NCBI RefSeq assembly: GCF_003367505.1
Contig: NZ_PXXX01000007.1
Span: 1-64,000, forward strand
DNA length: 64,000 nt
Source: Lysinibacillus capsici
GTDB taxonomy: Bacteria > Bacillota > Bacilli > Bacillales_A > Planococcaceae
Direction: 5' to 3'
The translations under genes were made by a program, and so were the position numbers. The notes under the pieces were generated by a model. It did no database searches, was not told the origin of the DNA, and was given only the letters and a program-made list of their open reading frames with translations. Each line of letters starts with the position of its first letter. Position 1 is the first letter of the stretch. Shown piece after piece: positions 35,981-45,819 of the stretch.

Positions 35981-36769
35981 TTAAAAATTAAATCCTCCAA
36001 AAGAATCCGATTCGGACATATGATTTTTTTCCATTATTTCATAAGTAATTTCTTCATCAGTGTGATGACGTAGTTCAATAATATAATCAAAATCCTCTAT
36101 TTTATATTCTGAATGCTGAACAAACATATCTGGATGCTCTACAACTTTGATACAAGGCATATTCATCATTTCACGCACTAATTGCAAATGTTTCTCATCA
36201 GATGAACGTCGAGTCACAATACCATCTAAAATAAAAATATTGTTACGACTAAATTCATCTCCCACAAGCTTATTACGAACTGTTTGCTTAATCATTGTAG
36301 ATGATAAAAAGATCCATTTTTTATTGGCACAGACACTGGCGGCTACTATGGATTCAGTTTTTCCAACACGTGGCATGCCACGAATACCAATCAGCTTATG
36401 TCCCTCTTTTTTAAAGAGTTCTGCCATAAAGTCGACTAAAATACCTAATTCATCTCTTACGAAATGGAATGTGTTTTTTTCATCTGCATCTCGAGGAATA
36501 TAACGACCATGCCTAATGGCTAAACGGTCGCGAAGTTTTGGTTGTCGAAATTTGGTTACGTTAATATGTTCCATTGTCGAAACAATTGTACGAAAACGCT
36601 CAATTGCCTCATCATTGTCTGTATGCACTAACATACCACGTCGATCCTCATCTACACCATTTATTGATATAATATTGACACGAAGCATCCCTAAAAGTGA
36701 AGCAATATCTCCTAATAATCCAGGGCGATTCACCTGAATTTCATATTCAAAGTACCAATCGCTCAACAC
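35981..36769 (-). CDS. ymfK: DUF3388 protein, YmfK-like
   Basis: The 262-residue protein starts at GTG 36767-36769 after GGAAGGG. The N-terminal 80 residues look like an ACT domain (EYEIQVNRPGLLGDIASLLG, NIISINGVDEDRRGMLV); the rest has a P-loop-like stretch (GIRGMPRVGKTESIVAA) and FILDGI, suggesting nucleotide binding. Its function is not known. It lies between ymfJ and rodZ, the same order as in B. subtilis. Confidence 0.88.
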   Translation of the reverse strand: MLSDWYFEYEIQVNRPGLLGDIASLLGMLRVNIISINGVDEDRRGMLVHTDNDEAIERFRTIVSTMEHINVTKFRQPKLRDRLAIRHGRYIPRDADEKNTFHFVRDELGILVDFMAELFKKEGHKLIGIRGMPRVGKTESIVAASVCANKKWIFLSSTMIKQTVRNKLVGDEFSRNNIFILDGIVTRRSSDEKHLQLVREMMNMPCIKVVEHPDMFVQHSEYKIEDFDYIIELRHHTDEEITYEIMEKNHMSESDSFGGFNF

Positions 36770-36953
36770 ACTCGTTCCCTTCCTATTAGTTAACGTAAAA
36801 AATCCTTTATAAGTTCCATCATAGCTGATTTTTTATGTAATGGAAAGTTAGAATACATGGAATTACAGTGTTATTTACTAATTTTTTTTGATGACTGTTA
36901 AATAGGCTTACATACGTTCCCGTTTTCACAGATAAAAAGTTTATAGTATAACA

Positions 36954-36980
36954 AAAAGAGGAGATTGGCTCTCCTCTTTT
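36954..36980 (-). terminator. Terminator of the ymfF-ymfH-ymfI-ymfJ run
   Basis: AAAAGAGGAGA (36954-36964) pairs perfectly with TCTCCTCTTTT (36970-36980) around TTGGC. It lies two bases past the ymfJ stop. Confidence 0.8.
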
Positions 36981-36982
36981 AT

Positions 36983-37240
36983 TTACTGCACATGCTTATT
37001 TTGTACAAGCTTAATGACACAATTCGCTAATGCATGTTTTTCATCTTCAGAGGCAACGCCCCATAAATCCGACAGCACTCGCTCTTGTTCGTTTTTAGGA
37101 TCGACATTAGTCGCCAAATATTCCCCAATTTGGACAGCAGCCGTTTGAATCATTTTCTTCGGCATACCGCTTGATTCAGCTTGCATAACGTTTTGTCCTA
37201 AAAACGATGTCCATTTTTGCCAGTTTTCTAAAATGGTCAT
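36983..37240 (-). CDS. ymfJ: DUF3243 protein, YmfJ-like
   Basis: This 85-residue soluble protein is mostly helical (WQKWTSFLGQNVMQAESSG, VQIGEYLATNVDPKNEQERV) with no signal or membrane segment. It matches the small YmfJ/DUF3243 family found at this locus in Bacilli. The function is unknown. It follows ymfI after 45 bp and is closed by a terminator. Confidence 0.88.
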   Translation of the reverse strand: MTILENWQKWTSFLGQNVMQAESSGMPKKMIQTAAVQIGEYLATNVDPKNEQERVLSDLWGVASEDEKHALANCVIKLVQNKHVQ

Positions 37241-37285
37241 ATTCTTCCTCCTCCTTTACACAAGTAGTATGTGCAAAAGAGATTA

Positions 37286-38014
37286 TTATATGTACCAGCC
37301 TCCATTTAATCGTACGATTTGTCCTGTCACATAATCAGCTTTACCAGACAAATAAAAACGTACCATTTCAGCCACATCTTTTGTTTGTCCAATGGAACCT
37401 AGTGGGATATCGTCCAAAATGTATTGAAGCTCTTCTTGAATTAGATGGCTGTTCATTGAGGTATTTATAAAACCAGGAGCAATAGCATTCACTCTAATCC
37501 GAGATAATGCCGCTTCTTTTGCATAGGATTTAACAAAAGCATGTTGCGCACCCTTAACAGTTGCATAAAGTGCCTCCCCCGCTGAGCCAGCTTCTCCCCA
37601 AATGGAACCTATAAATAGTACATAGCTCACTTCATGCTTGCGAAGTTTTCCAGAAAGTAAAGCTGTTAGTCTCATAGGATTTTGAACATGAACACGCCAT
37701 AAAGCATCCATATCCTCAACTGTCGTATCTTCGAGCAATGAATAATGGGCTTGTCCATTAGCAAAAACAATAGCCTGCACATTGAAAATTTGCGCGGCTA
37801 CTAATTCTGCTCCATCAACAATTGAAAAATCCCCCTGTACAAGCATAAATTCTTGTGCAGGGAAATTTTCGGTAAGCATTTCACATAATCTCTGTGCCGC
37901 ATTTTGATTGTTTGAATAATGTACATAGATGGACCAGCCGTCCTCAGCTAAGCTTTGACAAATGGCATGACCGATATCACCTGATGCACCTAAAACAAGG
38001 GCAAATTTTTTCAC
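37286..38014 (-). CDS. ymfI: Short-chain dehydrogenase, EF-P 5-aminopentanone reductase (YmfI)
   Basis: The 242-residue SDR enzyme has the NADP site LGASGDIGHAICQSL, the NAG-like FANGQAH, the catalytic Ser of IGSIWGEAGSAGEAL with YATVKGAQHAFVKS, and PGFINTSMN. B. subtilis YmfI reduces a 5-aminopentanone adduct on elongation factor P to 5-aminopentanol. It overlaps ymfH by four bases, so the modification genes are co-translated. Confidence 0.9.
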   Translation of the reverse strand: MKKFALVLGASGDIGHAICQSLAEDGWSIYVHYSNNQNAAQRLCEMLTENFPAQEFMLVQGDFSIVDGAELVAAQIFNVQAIVFANGQAHYSLLEDTTVEDMDALWRVHVQNPMRLTALLSGKLRKHEVSYVLFIGSIWGEAGSAGEALYATVKGAQHAFVKSYAKEAALSRIRVNAIAPGFINTSMNSHLIQEELQYILDDIPLGSIGQTKDVAEMVRFYLSGKADYVTGQIVRLNGGWYI

Positions 38015-39312
38015 TGTGCATCCTGCTTACTTGGCAGAATTTTAAAGACCGTTTGCTGTGTTTCACCTTGGATAGAAGCAAATGCTTTTTGTAAATCATC
38101 CACAGTTAATGTCTCAAGTACTGGTACTACATCAAATAAATTCATGTCATTAAAGGAATATCGTGTGAATTGGTTTGCGATAAACTCGATCGAATTTAGT
38201 GCACGTAGGAAGAACCCAATTTTTTTGCGTTTTATACGATCCAAACCAGCACGATCAAACTGGCTATTTCCTTCATATTTTGCTAATTCGTCCATAATCG
38301 TTTTTGCCAATTTATCAGGCTCTGCTGAATCTGATCCGATCATGGCAAACCCAAAACCATTTTCTAAGGTAAAATCAAAAGCATATGTCTCATCAATTAA
38401 ACCTTCCTCGTAAACACGTTCATAAAAATCAGAGGTACGTCCAAAAATAAGCTCAAGTGCAATTTGAACCGACAACTCATGCTTTAACATGTCCTGACCT
38501 GATAAATTAGTGTCTTTCGCTTTTAAACCTACATAAATTTTTGGTTTTTGAACATCCATATTTAATGTACGTTCTTTAATAGCTACCTCTGTTGGTTCTA
38601 TATCAAAGAAGCGTTGAATAGGCGTTGGTTCTGGGAACTCTTTTTTACCTTGATTCTCACGAATAAACGTCATCATTTCTTCTGGTTCAACAGCACCAAT
38701 CACAAATAACAACATATTCGAAGGATGATAAAACGTATTGTAGCACGTATATAAGTGCTCGGCTGTAATGCCATCAATCGATTCAATTGTACCAGCGATA
38801 TCAATCTTTACAGGATGATGATGATACATATTTTCAATTGTGCCAAAGTATAGACGCCAGTCTGGTTGATCATCATACATTGTAATTTCTTGCCCAATAA
38901 TTCCTTTTTCTTTATTGACAGTAGCTTCTGTAAAGTATGGTTCTTGGACAAAATTCAATAATGTTTCTGTACTTTTATAAATATTGTCAGTAGATGAAAA
39001 TAAATAAGCTGTACGCGTAAACGATGTAAATGCATTCGCAGAAGCACCATATTCGCTAAATTTTTGGAAAACGTCTCCATCCTCTTTTTCGAACATTTTA
39101 TGCTCTAAAAAGTGTGCAATACCATCTGGTACAGTAATACTTTCTGTGTCACCAATTGGCACGAACGTACGATCGACAGAGCCGTACTTTGTTGTAAATG
39201 TAACAAATGTTTTGGAAAAGCCTTTTTTCGGCAATATATAAACATCTAAGCCATTGTCTAGTTTTTCATAATAAAGTATTTCATCTAATTGTTTAAATTC
39301 TATTGTTTTCAT
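38011..39312 (-). CDS. ymfH: M16-family peptidase homologue, YmfH (EF-P modification associated)
   Basis: ATG 39310-39312 overlaps the ymfF stop as ATGA. The 433-residue protein has the inverted zinc motif HFLEHKMFEK and downstream glutamate region typical of active M16 peptidases. In B. subtilis ymfF, ymfH and ymfI are all tied to EF-P aminopentanol modification. It likely pairs with YmfF, which lacks the zinc motif. Confidence 0.9.
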   Translation of the reverse strand: MKTIEFKQLDEILYYEKLDNGLDVYILPKKGFSKTFVTFTTKYGSVDRTFVPIGDTESITVPDGIAHFLEHKMFEKEDGDVFQKFSEYGASANAFTSFTRTAYLFSSTDNIYKSTETLLNFVQEPYFTEATVNKEKGIIGQEITMYDDQPDWRLYFGTIENMYHHHPVKIDIAGTIESIDGITAEHLYTCYNTFYHPSNMLLFVIGAVEPEEMMTFIRENQGKKEFPEPTPIQRFFDIEPTEVAIKERTLNMDVQKPKIYVGLKAKDTNLSGQDMLKHELSVQIALELIFGRTSDFYERVYEEGLIDETYAFDFTLENGFGFAMIGSDSAEPDKLAKTIMDELAKYEGNSQFDRAGLDRIKRKKIGFFLRALNSIEFIANQFTRYSFNDMNLFDVVPVLETLTVDDLQKAFASIQGETQQTVFKILPSKQDAQ

Positions 39313-40580
39313 TGTGCGGCTTGCTCCTTTCCACATAAGAAATAGACCGCTTCAAGCTGCACTTGCTTTGCCATTGCAACAACATCTTCTTTTGTCACAG
39401 CTTTCCACTTATTTGCCCAGGCTTGAACTGAGAATTCCTCAGGTAAATCCTTGTATTGATCAAAAATTTCAATTTGACCTCGTGCCGAATCTAAGGATTC
39501 TTTTAGCTGATTCGTCAGCATAGCCTTTGTTTGCTCCAGCTCTAAATCTGTAATGTCCCCAGCCTGCATGACGGCAAGTTGTTCTTTAATTAAAGATAGC
39601 GCTTTTTCTTCATTTTTAGCTTCAATCCCAGATACAACAAATACAAGTCCATAATGCGAAGCATAGGAACTTGAAGCATAATAAGCAAGACTCTCTTTTT
39701 CACGAACATTCATAAACAGCTTAGCATGTGGATATCCACCAAAAATCCCATTAAAAATTTGCATCTTAGAGAAATCTGCATCACCAAATCTAACAGGCGT
39801 GCTAAAGCCAATATGAAGTTTACCTTGTTTCATTTCATGCTGTTCTCTTACATAATCATTGTCTGGATGTTGTTGGGGGAGTACTGCTGGAACTTCCTCA
39901 GGAGTACGATCCTTAAATGGTAGCGCTTTTTTTAATTTCGCAACAATTTCCTCTTCATTAATGTCTCCAGCTACATAAATATCGATTTTGTCGTTAGCTA
40001 GCATCGATTGATAAGCCTCAAATAATGAGGCAGGGGTAATCTTTTGAATTTCTTCGACACTACCATTCGCTGAAATTGATGCTGGCTCATTTGGTCTCAA
40101 GATTTGTTGAAGACGGAATTGAGCAAAGCGAGATTTATCGTCAAAAATAGATTCAATACGTTGAATAACTGTCTTTTTCTCACGCTCAACAACGGATTCC
40201 TTAAAGACACCATTTTCTAGATTAGGCTCAAAAATAGCTGTATGCAATAAACCAAGGACTTCGTTTAAGACACTTGTATTTGCTAGATAATGATCATTAA
40301 CAGTCTCTACATTCATAAGAACCGTATGCTCATTTCCGCGCTTCGATGTATCAAAATACAAAACTGTACCATACAAGTCATCTAAAAAGCTTCGAAAAGC
40401 AGCAGTTGTCTTATATTTAGCATTACTGTGCTGCAGTACATTTGTTAATACTGTACGCTCTGATGCACTTTTAGCCGTTAATGCTCTTCTCCATTTAATT
40501 GAAAAATTTACGGTTTTAAATTGGGTCGTTTGTCGGATATGCAAATTGACACCTTTTGCAAAAGGTATTGTTTTAAACAT
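39309..40580 (-). CDS. ymfF: M16-family peptidase homologue lacking the zinc motif, YmfF
   Basis: The 423-residue protein has the M16 fold markers (GIFGGYPHAKLFMNVREKES, LAYYASSSYASHYG) but where HxxEH is expected it reads LTNVLQHSNAKYKT, so it is probably catalytically inactive. M16 proteins often work as an active/inactive pair, here with YmfH downstream. It is the first gene of the EF-P modification group. Confidence 0.9.
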   Translation of the reverse strand: MFKTIPFAKGVNLHIRQTTQFKTVNFSIKWRRALTAKSASERTVLTNVLQHSNAKYKTTAAFRSFLDDLYGTVLYFDTSKRGNEHTVLMNVETVNDHYLANTSVLNEVLGLLHTAIFEPNLENGVFKESVVEREKKTVIQRIESIFDDKSRFAQFRLQQILRPNEPASISANGSVEEIQKITPASLFEAYQSMLANDKIDIYVAGDINEEEIVAKLKKALPFKDRTPEEVPAVLPQQHPDNDYVREQHEMKQGKLHIGFSTPVRFGDADFSKMQIFNGIFGGYPHAKLFMNVREKESLAYYASSSYASHYGLVFVVSGIEAKNEEKALSLIKEQLAVMQAGDITDLELEQTKAMLTNQLKESLDSARGQIEIFDQYKDLPEEFSVQAWANKWKAVTKEDVVAMAKQVQLEAVYFLCGKEQAAQ

Positions 40581-40705
40581 ATGAAACCCTCCTATCCTTC
40601 TTAATATAACGATGTACTACACATACTATACATGTCTATTGTCTATAATTGCAAAAGGAATCCAAAGTATGTATGGGAAAAATTAAAAATTACGCCAATT
40701 ATAAT

Positions 40706-40737
40706 AAAAAAAGGACCGAGCATAGTGCCCAGTCCTT
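40706..40737 (-). terminator. Terminator of nupOPQ
   Basis: AAGGACCGAGCA (40711-40722) pairs with TGCCCAGTCCTT (40726-40737) with two mismatches, followed on the minus strand by seven T residues. Confidence 0.75.
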
Positions 40738-40749
40738 AAAATGCTTTTC

Positions 40750-41709
40750 TTAGCGTTTACCTTTAATATAAGGTTGTCCACTCGCTTTTGGAGCGTTTGC
40801 TTTACCAATAAATCCTGCTAAAGCAAGAATTGTTAACACATACGGTAAAATTTGTAGATACACTGCTGGAACATTCTCGATTAGCGGAATTTGATTCCCT
40901 GCAATACTTAATGTTTGTGCTAAACCGAAGAATAAGGCTGCACCTAGTGCTCCAATTGGATGCCACTTCCCGAAAATCATTGCGGCAATAGCCATGAAAC
41001 CTTGACCAGCAATTGTTGCATGTGAGAAGTCGTGTGTAATTGTTTGTGCATACACTGCACCACCAAGACCACCTAATGCCCCTGAAATCATCACGGCAAT
41101 ATAGCGCATTTTATTTACATTTATACCCATTGTATCTGCTGCCATTGGATGTTCACCCACTGCACGCAAACGCAAGCCGAATGGCGTTTTATAAATGATA
41201 AACCATGCCCCGAATGCTACAGCGAACGCTAAAATAGATGTGCTGTAAACATCATGGAACAGTAAACGACCGAAGAACGGAATATCCTCTAAGTAAGGGA
41301 CACCAAAACGACGAATCGGTTGGTCAATCATATCTGTTTGACCTTTATCATAAATCATTTTTACTAAGAATACGGTTGCAGCTAAACCTAGTAAGTTAAT
41401 AGCTACCCCTGATACCGTTTGATCGGCACGGAAAGAAATAGAAGCTACAGCATGGAAAAGTGAGAACACAGCACCAATCACAACAGCTGCTAGCATTGCT
41501 ACCCAAACTGTTGCTGCCCCTAATGATGAAGCGAATTCTAAATTGACAAAAATACCAACAAACGCACCGACAATCATTAAGCCTTCTAGCCCGATGTTGA
41601 CAACACCAGAGCGTTCAGAGAATACCCCACCGATGGCCGTAAAAATCAAAGGTGTTGCATAAAGAATCGCTGAAGGGATGATGAAATATAACATTTCTAA
41701 AAAGCTCAT
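40750..41709 (-). CDS. nupQ: Nucleoside ABC transporter permease, NupQ-like
   Basis: The 319-residue protein of the BPD_transp_2 type has eight to ten helices and the motifs ERSGVVNIGLEGLMIVGAF and LRAVGEHPMAADTMGINV. B. subtilis NupNOPQ imports guanosine. It follows nupP after one base and ends the operon. Confidence 0.9.
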   Translation of the reverse strand: MSFLEMLYFIIPSAILYATPLIFTAIGGVFSERSGVVNIGLEGLMIVGAFVGIFVNLEFASSLGAATVWVAMLAAVVIGAVFSLFHAVASISFRADQTVSGVAINLLGLAATVFLVKMIYDKGQTDMIDQPIRRFGVPYLEDIPFFGRLLFHDVYSTSILAFAVAFGAWFIIYKTPFGLRLRAVGEHPMAADTMGINVNKMRYIAVMISGALGGLGGAVYAQTITHDFSHATIAGQGFMAIAAMIFGKWHPIGALGAALFFGLAQTLSIAGNQIPLIENVPAVYLQILPYVLTILALAGFIGKANAPKASGQPYIKGKR

Positions 41710-41710
41710 G

Positions 41711-42757
41711 TTATTGTCCCTCCTTTTTCTTGCTCAGCTTTTGTAAGCCTACTCGAATAATATAGCCTGATGCAACGAAGAAGATAATCAATGCAATAAT
41801 AATGGATACGATTTCTTCTGGAATTCCCGCAGCATTTGGCATATTTAATGCACCATATTTTAAAGAACCAAAAAGGGATGCCCCAAACACTACTCCAAGT
41901 GGTGTATTGGCACCAAGTAGCGCAACGGCGATACCGTCAAACCCAATTCCCGTAAAGCCAGGTTTAATGGATGCGTTTTGGAATGTCCCTAAAGCTTCCA
42001 TCGCACCACCCAGACCTGCAAACATACCAGAAATTGTCATAGCTAAAATAATATTTTTATTGACACTCATACCTGCATAATCAGCGGCATTTTTGTTAAA
42101 ACCTACTGCTTTTAGCTCGTAGCCACGTGTTGTTTTTTCTAAAATGAACCACATCACAACTACCATTAAAAGTGCAACAATGATCCCATAGTGAAGACTT
42201 GAGTTGTCTGTAAGCTCTCTTAAAAACGGAGAACGTAAAGAAGCTGACTCATGGATACGTTCTGTTTTAAAGCTGCCATCGGACAATTTTTTAATCACTG
42301 CATTTGCAATATAAAGTGCAGTGTAGTTCAGCATAATTGTCGCAATAACTTCGTGAACTTTAAATTTCGCTTTTAAGAAACCTGCAATAAAGGCCCAAAA
42401 TGCACCTGCAGCAGCTGCTGCAAGCAATGCTAATGGTAAGTGAATGATTTTAGGAAGTTCAAACGCATAACCTACCCATGCAGCGGCTAACCAACCTAAA
42501 ATTAGCTGACCTTCAACACCGATATTGAAGAGCCCTGTACGGAATGCAAATGCTACCGCAAGACCTGCTAAAATATATGGTGTAATTTGACGAATTGTGT
42601 TCCCGATTGAATATGAATCTCCAAAAATACCTGTCCAAAGAGCGATATAACCTTGCACTGGGTCATAGCCACTGACTACCATAACGATAGCCCCTACAAT
42701 TAAACCGATAATGATAGAGATGATAGGAACGAGGATATTAATGACACGATTTGACAT
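41711..42757 (-). CDS. nupP: Nucleoside ABC transporter permease, NupP-like
   Basis: The 348-residue permease has about ten helices, with RTGLFNIGVEGQLILGWLAA and YELKAVGFNKNAADYAGMSV, the coupling elements of this family. It starts on the last base of nupO. It pairs with NupQ to form the channel. Confidence 0.9.
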   Translation of the reverse strand: MSNRVINILVPIISIIIGLIVGAIVMVVSGYDPVQGYIALWTGIFGDSYSIGNTIRQITPYILAGLAVAFAFRTGLFNIGVEGQLILGWLAAAWVGYAFELPKIIHLPLALLAAAAAGAFWAFIAGFLKAKFKVHEVIATIMLNYTALYIANAVIKKLSDGSFKTERIHESASLRSPFLRELTDNSSLHYGIIVALLMVVVMWFILEKTTRGYELKAVGFNKNAADYAGMSVNKNIILAMTISGMFAGLGGAMEALGTFQNASIKPGFTGIGFDGIAVALLGANTPLGVVFGASLFGSLKYGALNMPNAAGIPEEIVSIIIALIIFFVASGYIIRVGLQKLSKKKEGQ

Positions 42758-44304
42758 TAGTCGTTCCCCTCCTTCGCATCACGCTTTATATTTTTTTTAC
42801 TTTGTCCTGCCATTAGTAAGCCTAGCTCTTGTTCAGTCGTTTCTTTCGGATTTAACTCATCAACAATTTGTCCATCATAGATAACAGCAATTCGATCCGA
42901 AACATTCATTACCTCATCTAATTCAAATGAGATTAATAAAACGGCTTTCCCTTTATCACGTTGCTCAATTAGACGAGAGTGAATGAATTCAATAGCTCCT
43001 ACGTCAAGTCCACGTGTTGGTAGAGCAGCAATTAATAGATCAGGGTTACGGTCAATTTCACGACCAATAATTGCTTTTTGTTGGTTACCACCAGATAATG
43101 CACGAGCTGGTGTCATCTCTCCATTACCAGTACGCACATCATACTCTTTAATGATTTGGCGAGCTTTCTCTGACACCTTTTTATAGTCCATCACAAAGCC
43201 CTTCGCTATTGGAGATTGGTAATATGTTTGCAATGCAATATTATGACCAATTGGGAAATCTAAAACTAATCCATGCTTATGACGGTCTTGTGGAATATGT
43301 CCTACGCCTTCCTCTGTAATTTTACGAGGCTTCATGTTAGTAATATCTTTACCATTCAGCTTGACTTTACCACTTTTAATTTTGCGTAGACCTGTAATGG
43401 CTTCTATTAACTCGGATTGACCATTACCATCAATACCAGCAATACCTACGATTTCACCTTTACGAACATTTAAATTAAGACCTTTCACTTTATCAATATT
43501 TCGATAGTCTGTAACAACCAAGTTCTCAATCGCAAGCACTTCGTCAGTCGGTGTCGCATCCGTTTTTTCCGTTTTGAATTCAACCTGACGGCCAACCATC
43601 ATTTCAGCAAGCTGATCAGGATTTGTGGCAGCGGTTACAACTGTGCCAATCCCTTCTCCCTTACGGATAATCGTCACACGGTCTGAAACTTCCATAATTT
43701 CTTTTAGCTTATGCGTAATTAAAATAATGGATTTACCCTCTGCGATAAGACGGCGCATTATTTGAATTAATTCGGTAATTTCTTGCGGTGTTAATGATGC
43801 AGTTGGTTCATCAAAAATTAAAATTTCGGCACCACGATACAATGTTTTTAATATTTCTACACGCTGTTGCATACCAACCGTGATATCCTCGATTTTGGCG
43901 TTCGGATCAACATCTAATCCATACTTTTCAGAAAGTGCTTGTACTTTCTTAGCCGCATCTTTTATATTCACAATTCCCATTTTAGTAGGCTCAGTGCCTA
44001 AAATGATATTTTCTGTTACCGTAAAGTTTTCTACCAACATAAAATGTTGATGCACCATGCCAATCCCTAAATCATTGGCAATATTCGGGTTTGTAATTTT
44101 TACAGCCTTCCCACGTACACGAATTTCGCCACCCTCTGGTTGATACAAACCAAAAAGGACGTTCATCAAAGTCGATTTACCTGCACCATTTTCACCTAGC
44201 AATGCATGAATCTCGCCTTGTTTCAGTTGGAGGGTGATATTATTATTCGCCACGAAATTACCGAATTCTTTACGGATTCCTAGCATTTCAATCACATAAT
44301 CCAA
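42757..44304 (-). CDS. nupO: Nucleoside ABC transporter ATPase, NupO-like (two ABC domains)
   Basis: TTG 44302-44304 is chosen, six bases after AAGGGAGTG; the upstream codons include this binding site. The 515-residue protein carries two ABC cassettes: the first with GENGAGKST, the second with a degenerate Walker A (GIDGNGQSE) and ALSGGNQQK, as in sugar and nucleoside importers. A 350-bp gap with a hairpin separates it from nupN. Confidence 0.9.
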   Translation of the reverse strand: MDYVIEMLGIRKEFGNFVANNNITLQLKQGEIHALLGENGAGKSTLMNVLFGLYQPEGGEIRVRGKAVKITNPNIANDLGIGMVHQHFMLVENFTVTENIILGTEPTKMGIVNIKDAAKKVQALSEKYGLDVDPNAKIEDITVGMQQRVEILKTLYRGAEILIFDEPTASLTPQEITELIQIMRRLIAEGKSIILITHKLKEIMEVSDRVTIIRKGEGIGTVVTAATNPDQLAEMMVGRQVEFKTEKTDATPTDEVLAIENLVVTDYRNIDKVKGLNLNVRKGEIVGIAGIDGNGQSELIEAITGLRKIKSGKVKLNGKDITNMKPRKITEEGVGHIPQDRHKHGLVLDFPIGHNIALQTYYQSPIAKGFVMDYKKVSEKARQIIKEYDVRTGNGEMTPARALSGGNQQKAIIGREIDRNPDLLIAALPTRGLDVGAIEFIHSRLIEQRDKGKAVLLISFELDEVMNVSDRIAVIYDGQIVDELNPKETTEQELGLLMAGQSKKNIKRDAKEGND

Positions 44305-44631
44305 ATTTGTCACTCCCTTAATAGGCACTATTATTAAGTATTTTCATCTTAGCGTATAGTATCTGCTGCTACATGATGGATGGTACAGATAAGCCATACG
44401 TCCAGTAATAAATTTTCTACTAGAGGCTATATTTTATTACCGATTTAATATCCCACCTATAGAGGTAGATGTTTTGCTAAATTAATACAGGAAAGGTCAT
44501 CGTTAGAAACCTTTCTTCTATTAACTTGTTACCATCATTATTCAAATCATAATTACTACCTCTATAAGGTTTCTATAAATCTAGTTAAATAGAGTATTGC
44601 GAATAATCTAAATATAACGATAGATTGAAAA
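44305..44631. other. nupN-nupO intergenic region
   Basis: About 330 bp of AT-rich sequence without a supportable gene. It lies after the partial terminator that follows nupN. No riboswitch pattern was recognised. An internal promoter for nupO is possible but not seen. Confidence 0.4.
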
Positions 44632-44669
44632 ATCATCATAAGGTCCTTCTAAGAGTCCCTTATGATGAT
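44632..44669 (-). terminator. Weak terminator or attenuator between nupN and nupO
   Basis: ATCATCATAAGG (44632-44643) pairs perfectly with CCTTATGATGAT (44658-44669) around 14 bases. The minus-strand tail is TTTTCAATC, a short T-run, so partial read-through is expected. This would give an excess of binding protein over the transporter. Confidence 0.6.
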
Positions 44670-44680
44670 CAAAAGATGAA

Positions 44681-45766
44681 TTATTTTTCCACTTTTTCTG
44701 GAACTTTGATTTCACCCTTAGCAATTTTTTCTTTATATTCGTCGATTACTTTTTGTACATCTTCTGGAATCGCACCGCGAGAATCCGCAAGTTTAACGCC
44801 GTCTTCAGCTAAACCGTAAACAAGTGTTTCTCCACCTGGGAAATCACCATTTTTCGCTCTATTTGAAATATCTACTACTGCTGTATTAACACCTTTTAAC
44901 ATAGAAGTTAATGTAACGTTTGTTTTATCGTCTACTTTACCTTCTTCGTATTGGTCAGCATCTACACCGATAACCCATACATCAGCATTTGGATCTTTCG
45001 CTTTACGCTCTTTTGCTTCAGAGAATACACCGTTACCAGTTGCACCAGCAGCGTGGAAGATTACATCTACACCTGAAGAATACATGCTGTTCGCTGTAAT
45101 TTTACCAAGATCTGCTTTATCAAAGGCACCAGTATATTTTACTTGAATATCGATATCTGGGTTTACTGCTTTAGCCCCTTCAACGAAACCAGCGTGGAAA
45201 CGGTTAATAACTGGAATATCAACGCCGCCTACGAAGCCAATTTTACCTGTTTTAGATGTTTTCGCTGCAGCAACACCTGCTAAGAAAGCACCTTCTTGCT
45301 CTTTGAACAGTACGTTTACTACGTTGTCTGCTTCTACTTCAGCATCGATTAATGCAAAGTGGTTATCTGGATTTTCAGAAGCAACTGCATCAATTGCATC
45401 AGCCATCATGAATCCGATACCAAATACTAAGTTAAAGTCACGACGAACTAAGTTGTTTAAGTTTGTTTCATAGTCAGCATCTGAAGCTGATTGTAGGTAG
45501 TCAAAACCACCATCACCTTTTGATAAATCATGCTCTTTACCGTAAGCTTGTACACCTTCCCATGCAGATTGGTTGAATGATTTGTCATCAACGCCACCTA
45601 CGTCAGTAACCATCGCTACTGAGAAAGCTTCTTCTGTGCTTTCGCCACCTGAAGCATTGTCATTTTCTTTCGCTGGCTTTTCGTCGTCTTTCGTACCACA
45701 AGCACCTAAAATAGCACTTGCCGCTAATACTGATGTTAATACTAAACCAAATTTACGTTTTTTCAT
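44681..45766 (-). CDS. nupN: Nucleoside-binding BMP-family lipoprotein, NupN-like
   Basis: The 361-residue protein has a lipoprotein signal with lipobox LGAC (Cys 23), then an Asp/Glu/Ser linker and the BMP fold with VAMVTDVGGVDDKSFNQSAW, IGFVGGVDIPVINRF and VIFHAAGATGNGVF. It captures nucleosides outside the cell for NupOPQ. The GntR gene ends 53 bp upstream on the same strand; TACAAT at about 45788 may be a -10 box. Confidence 0.92.
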   Translation of the reverse strand: MKKRKFGLVLTSVLAASAILGACGTKDDEKPAKENDNASGGESTEEAFSVAMVTDVGGVDDKSFNQSAWEGVQAYGKEHDLSKGDGGFDYLQSASDADYETNLNNLVRRDFNLVFGIGFMMADAIDAVASENPDNHFALIDAEVEADNVVNVLFKEQEGAFLAGVAAAKTSKTGKIGFVGGVDIPVINRFHAGFVEGAKAVNPDIDIQVKYTGAFDKADLGKITANSMYSSGVDVIFHAAGATGNGVFSEAKERKAKDPNADVWVIGVDADQYEEGKVDDKTNVTLTSMLKGVNTAVVDISNRAKNGDFPGGETLVYGLAEDGVKLADSRGAIPEDVQKVIDEYKEKIAKGEIKVPEKVEK

Positions 45767-45819
45767 TTAATTAACCCCCCAAAGGTATTGTAATTAGCAG
45801 GAAAAAATTTAGAAATGTT

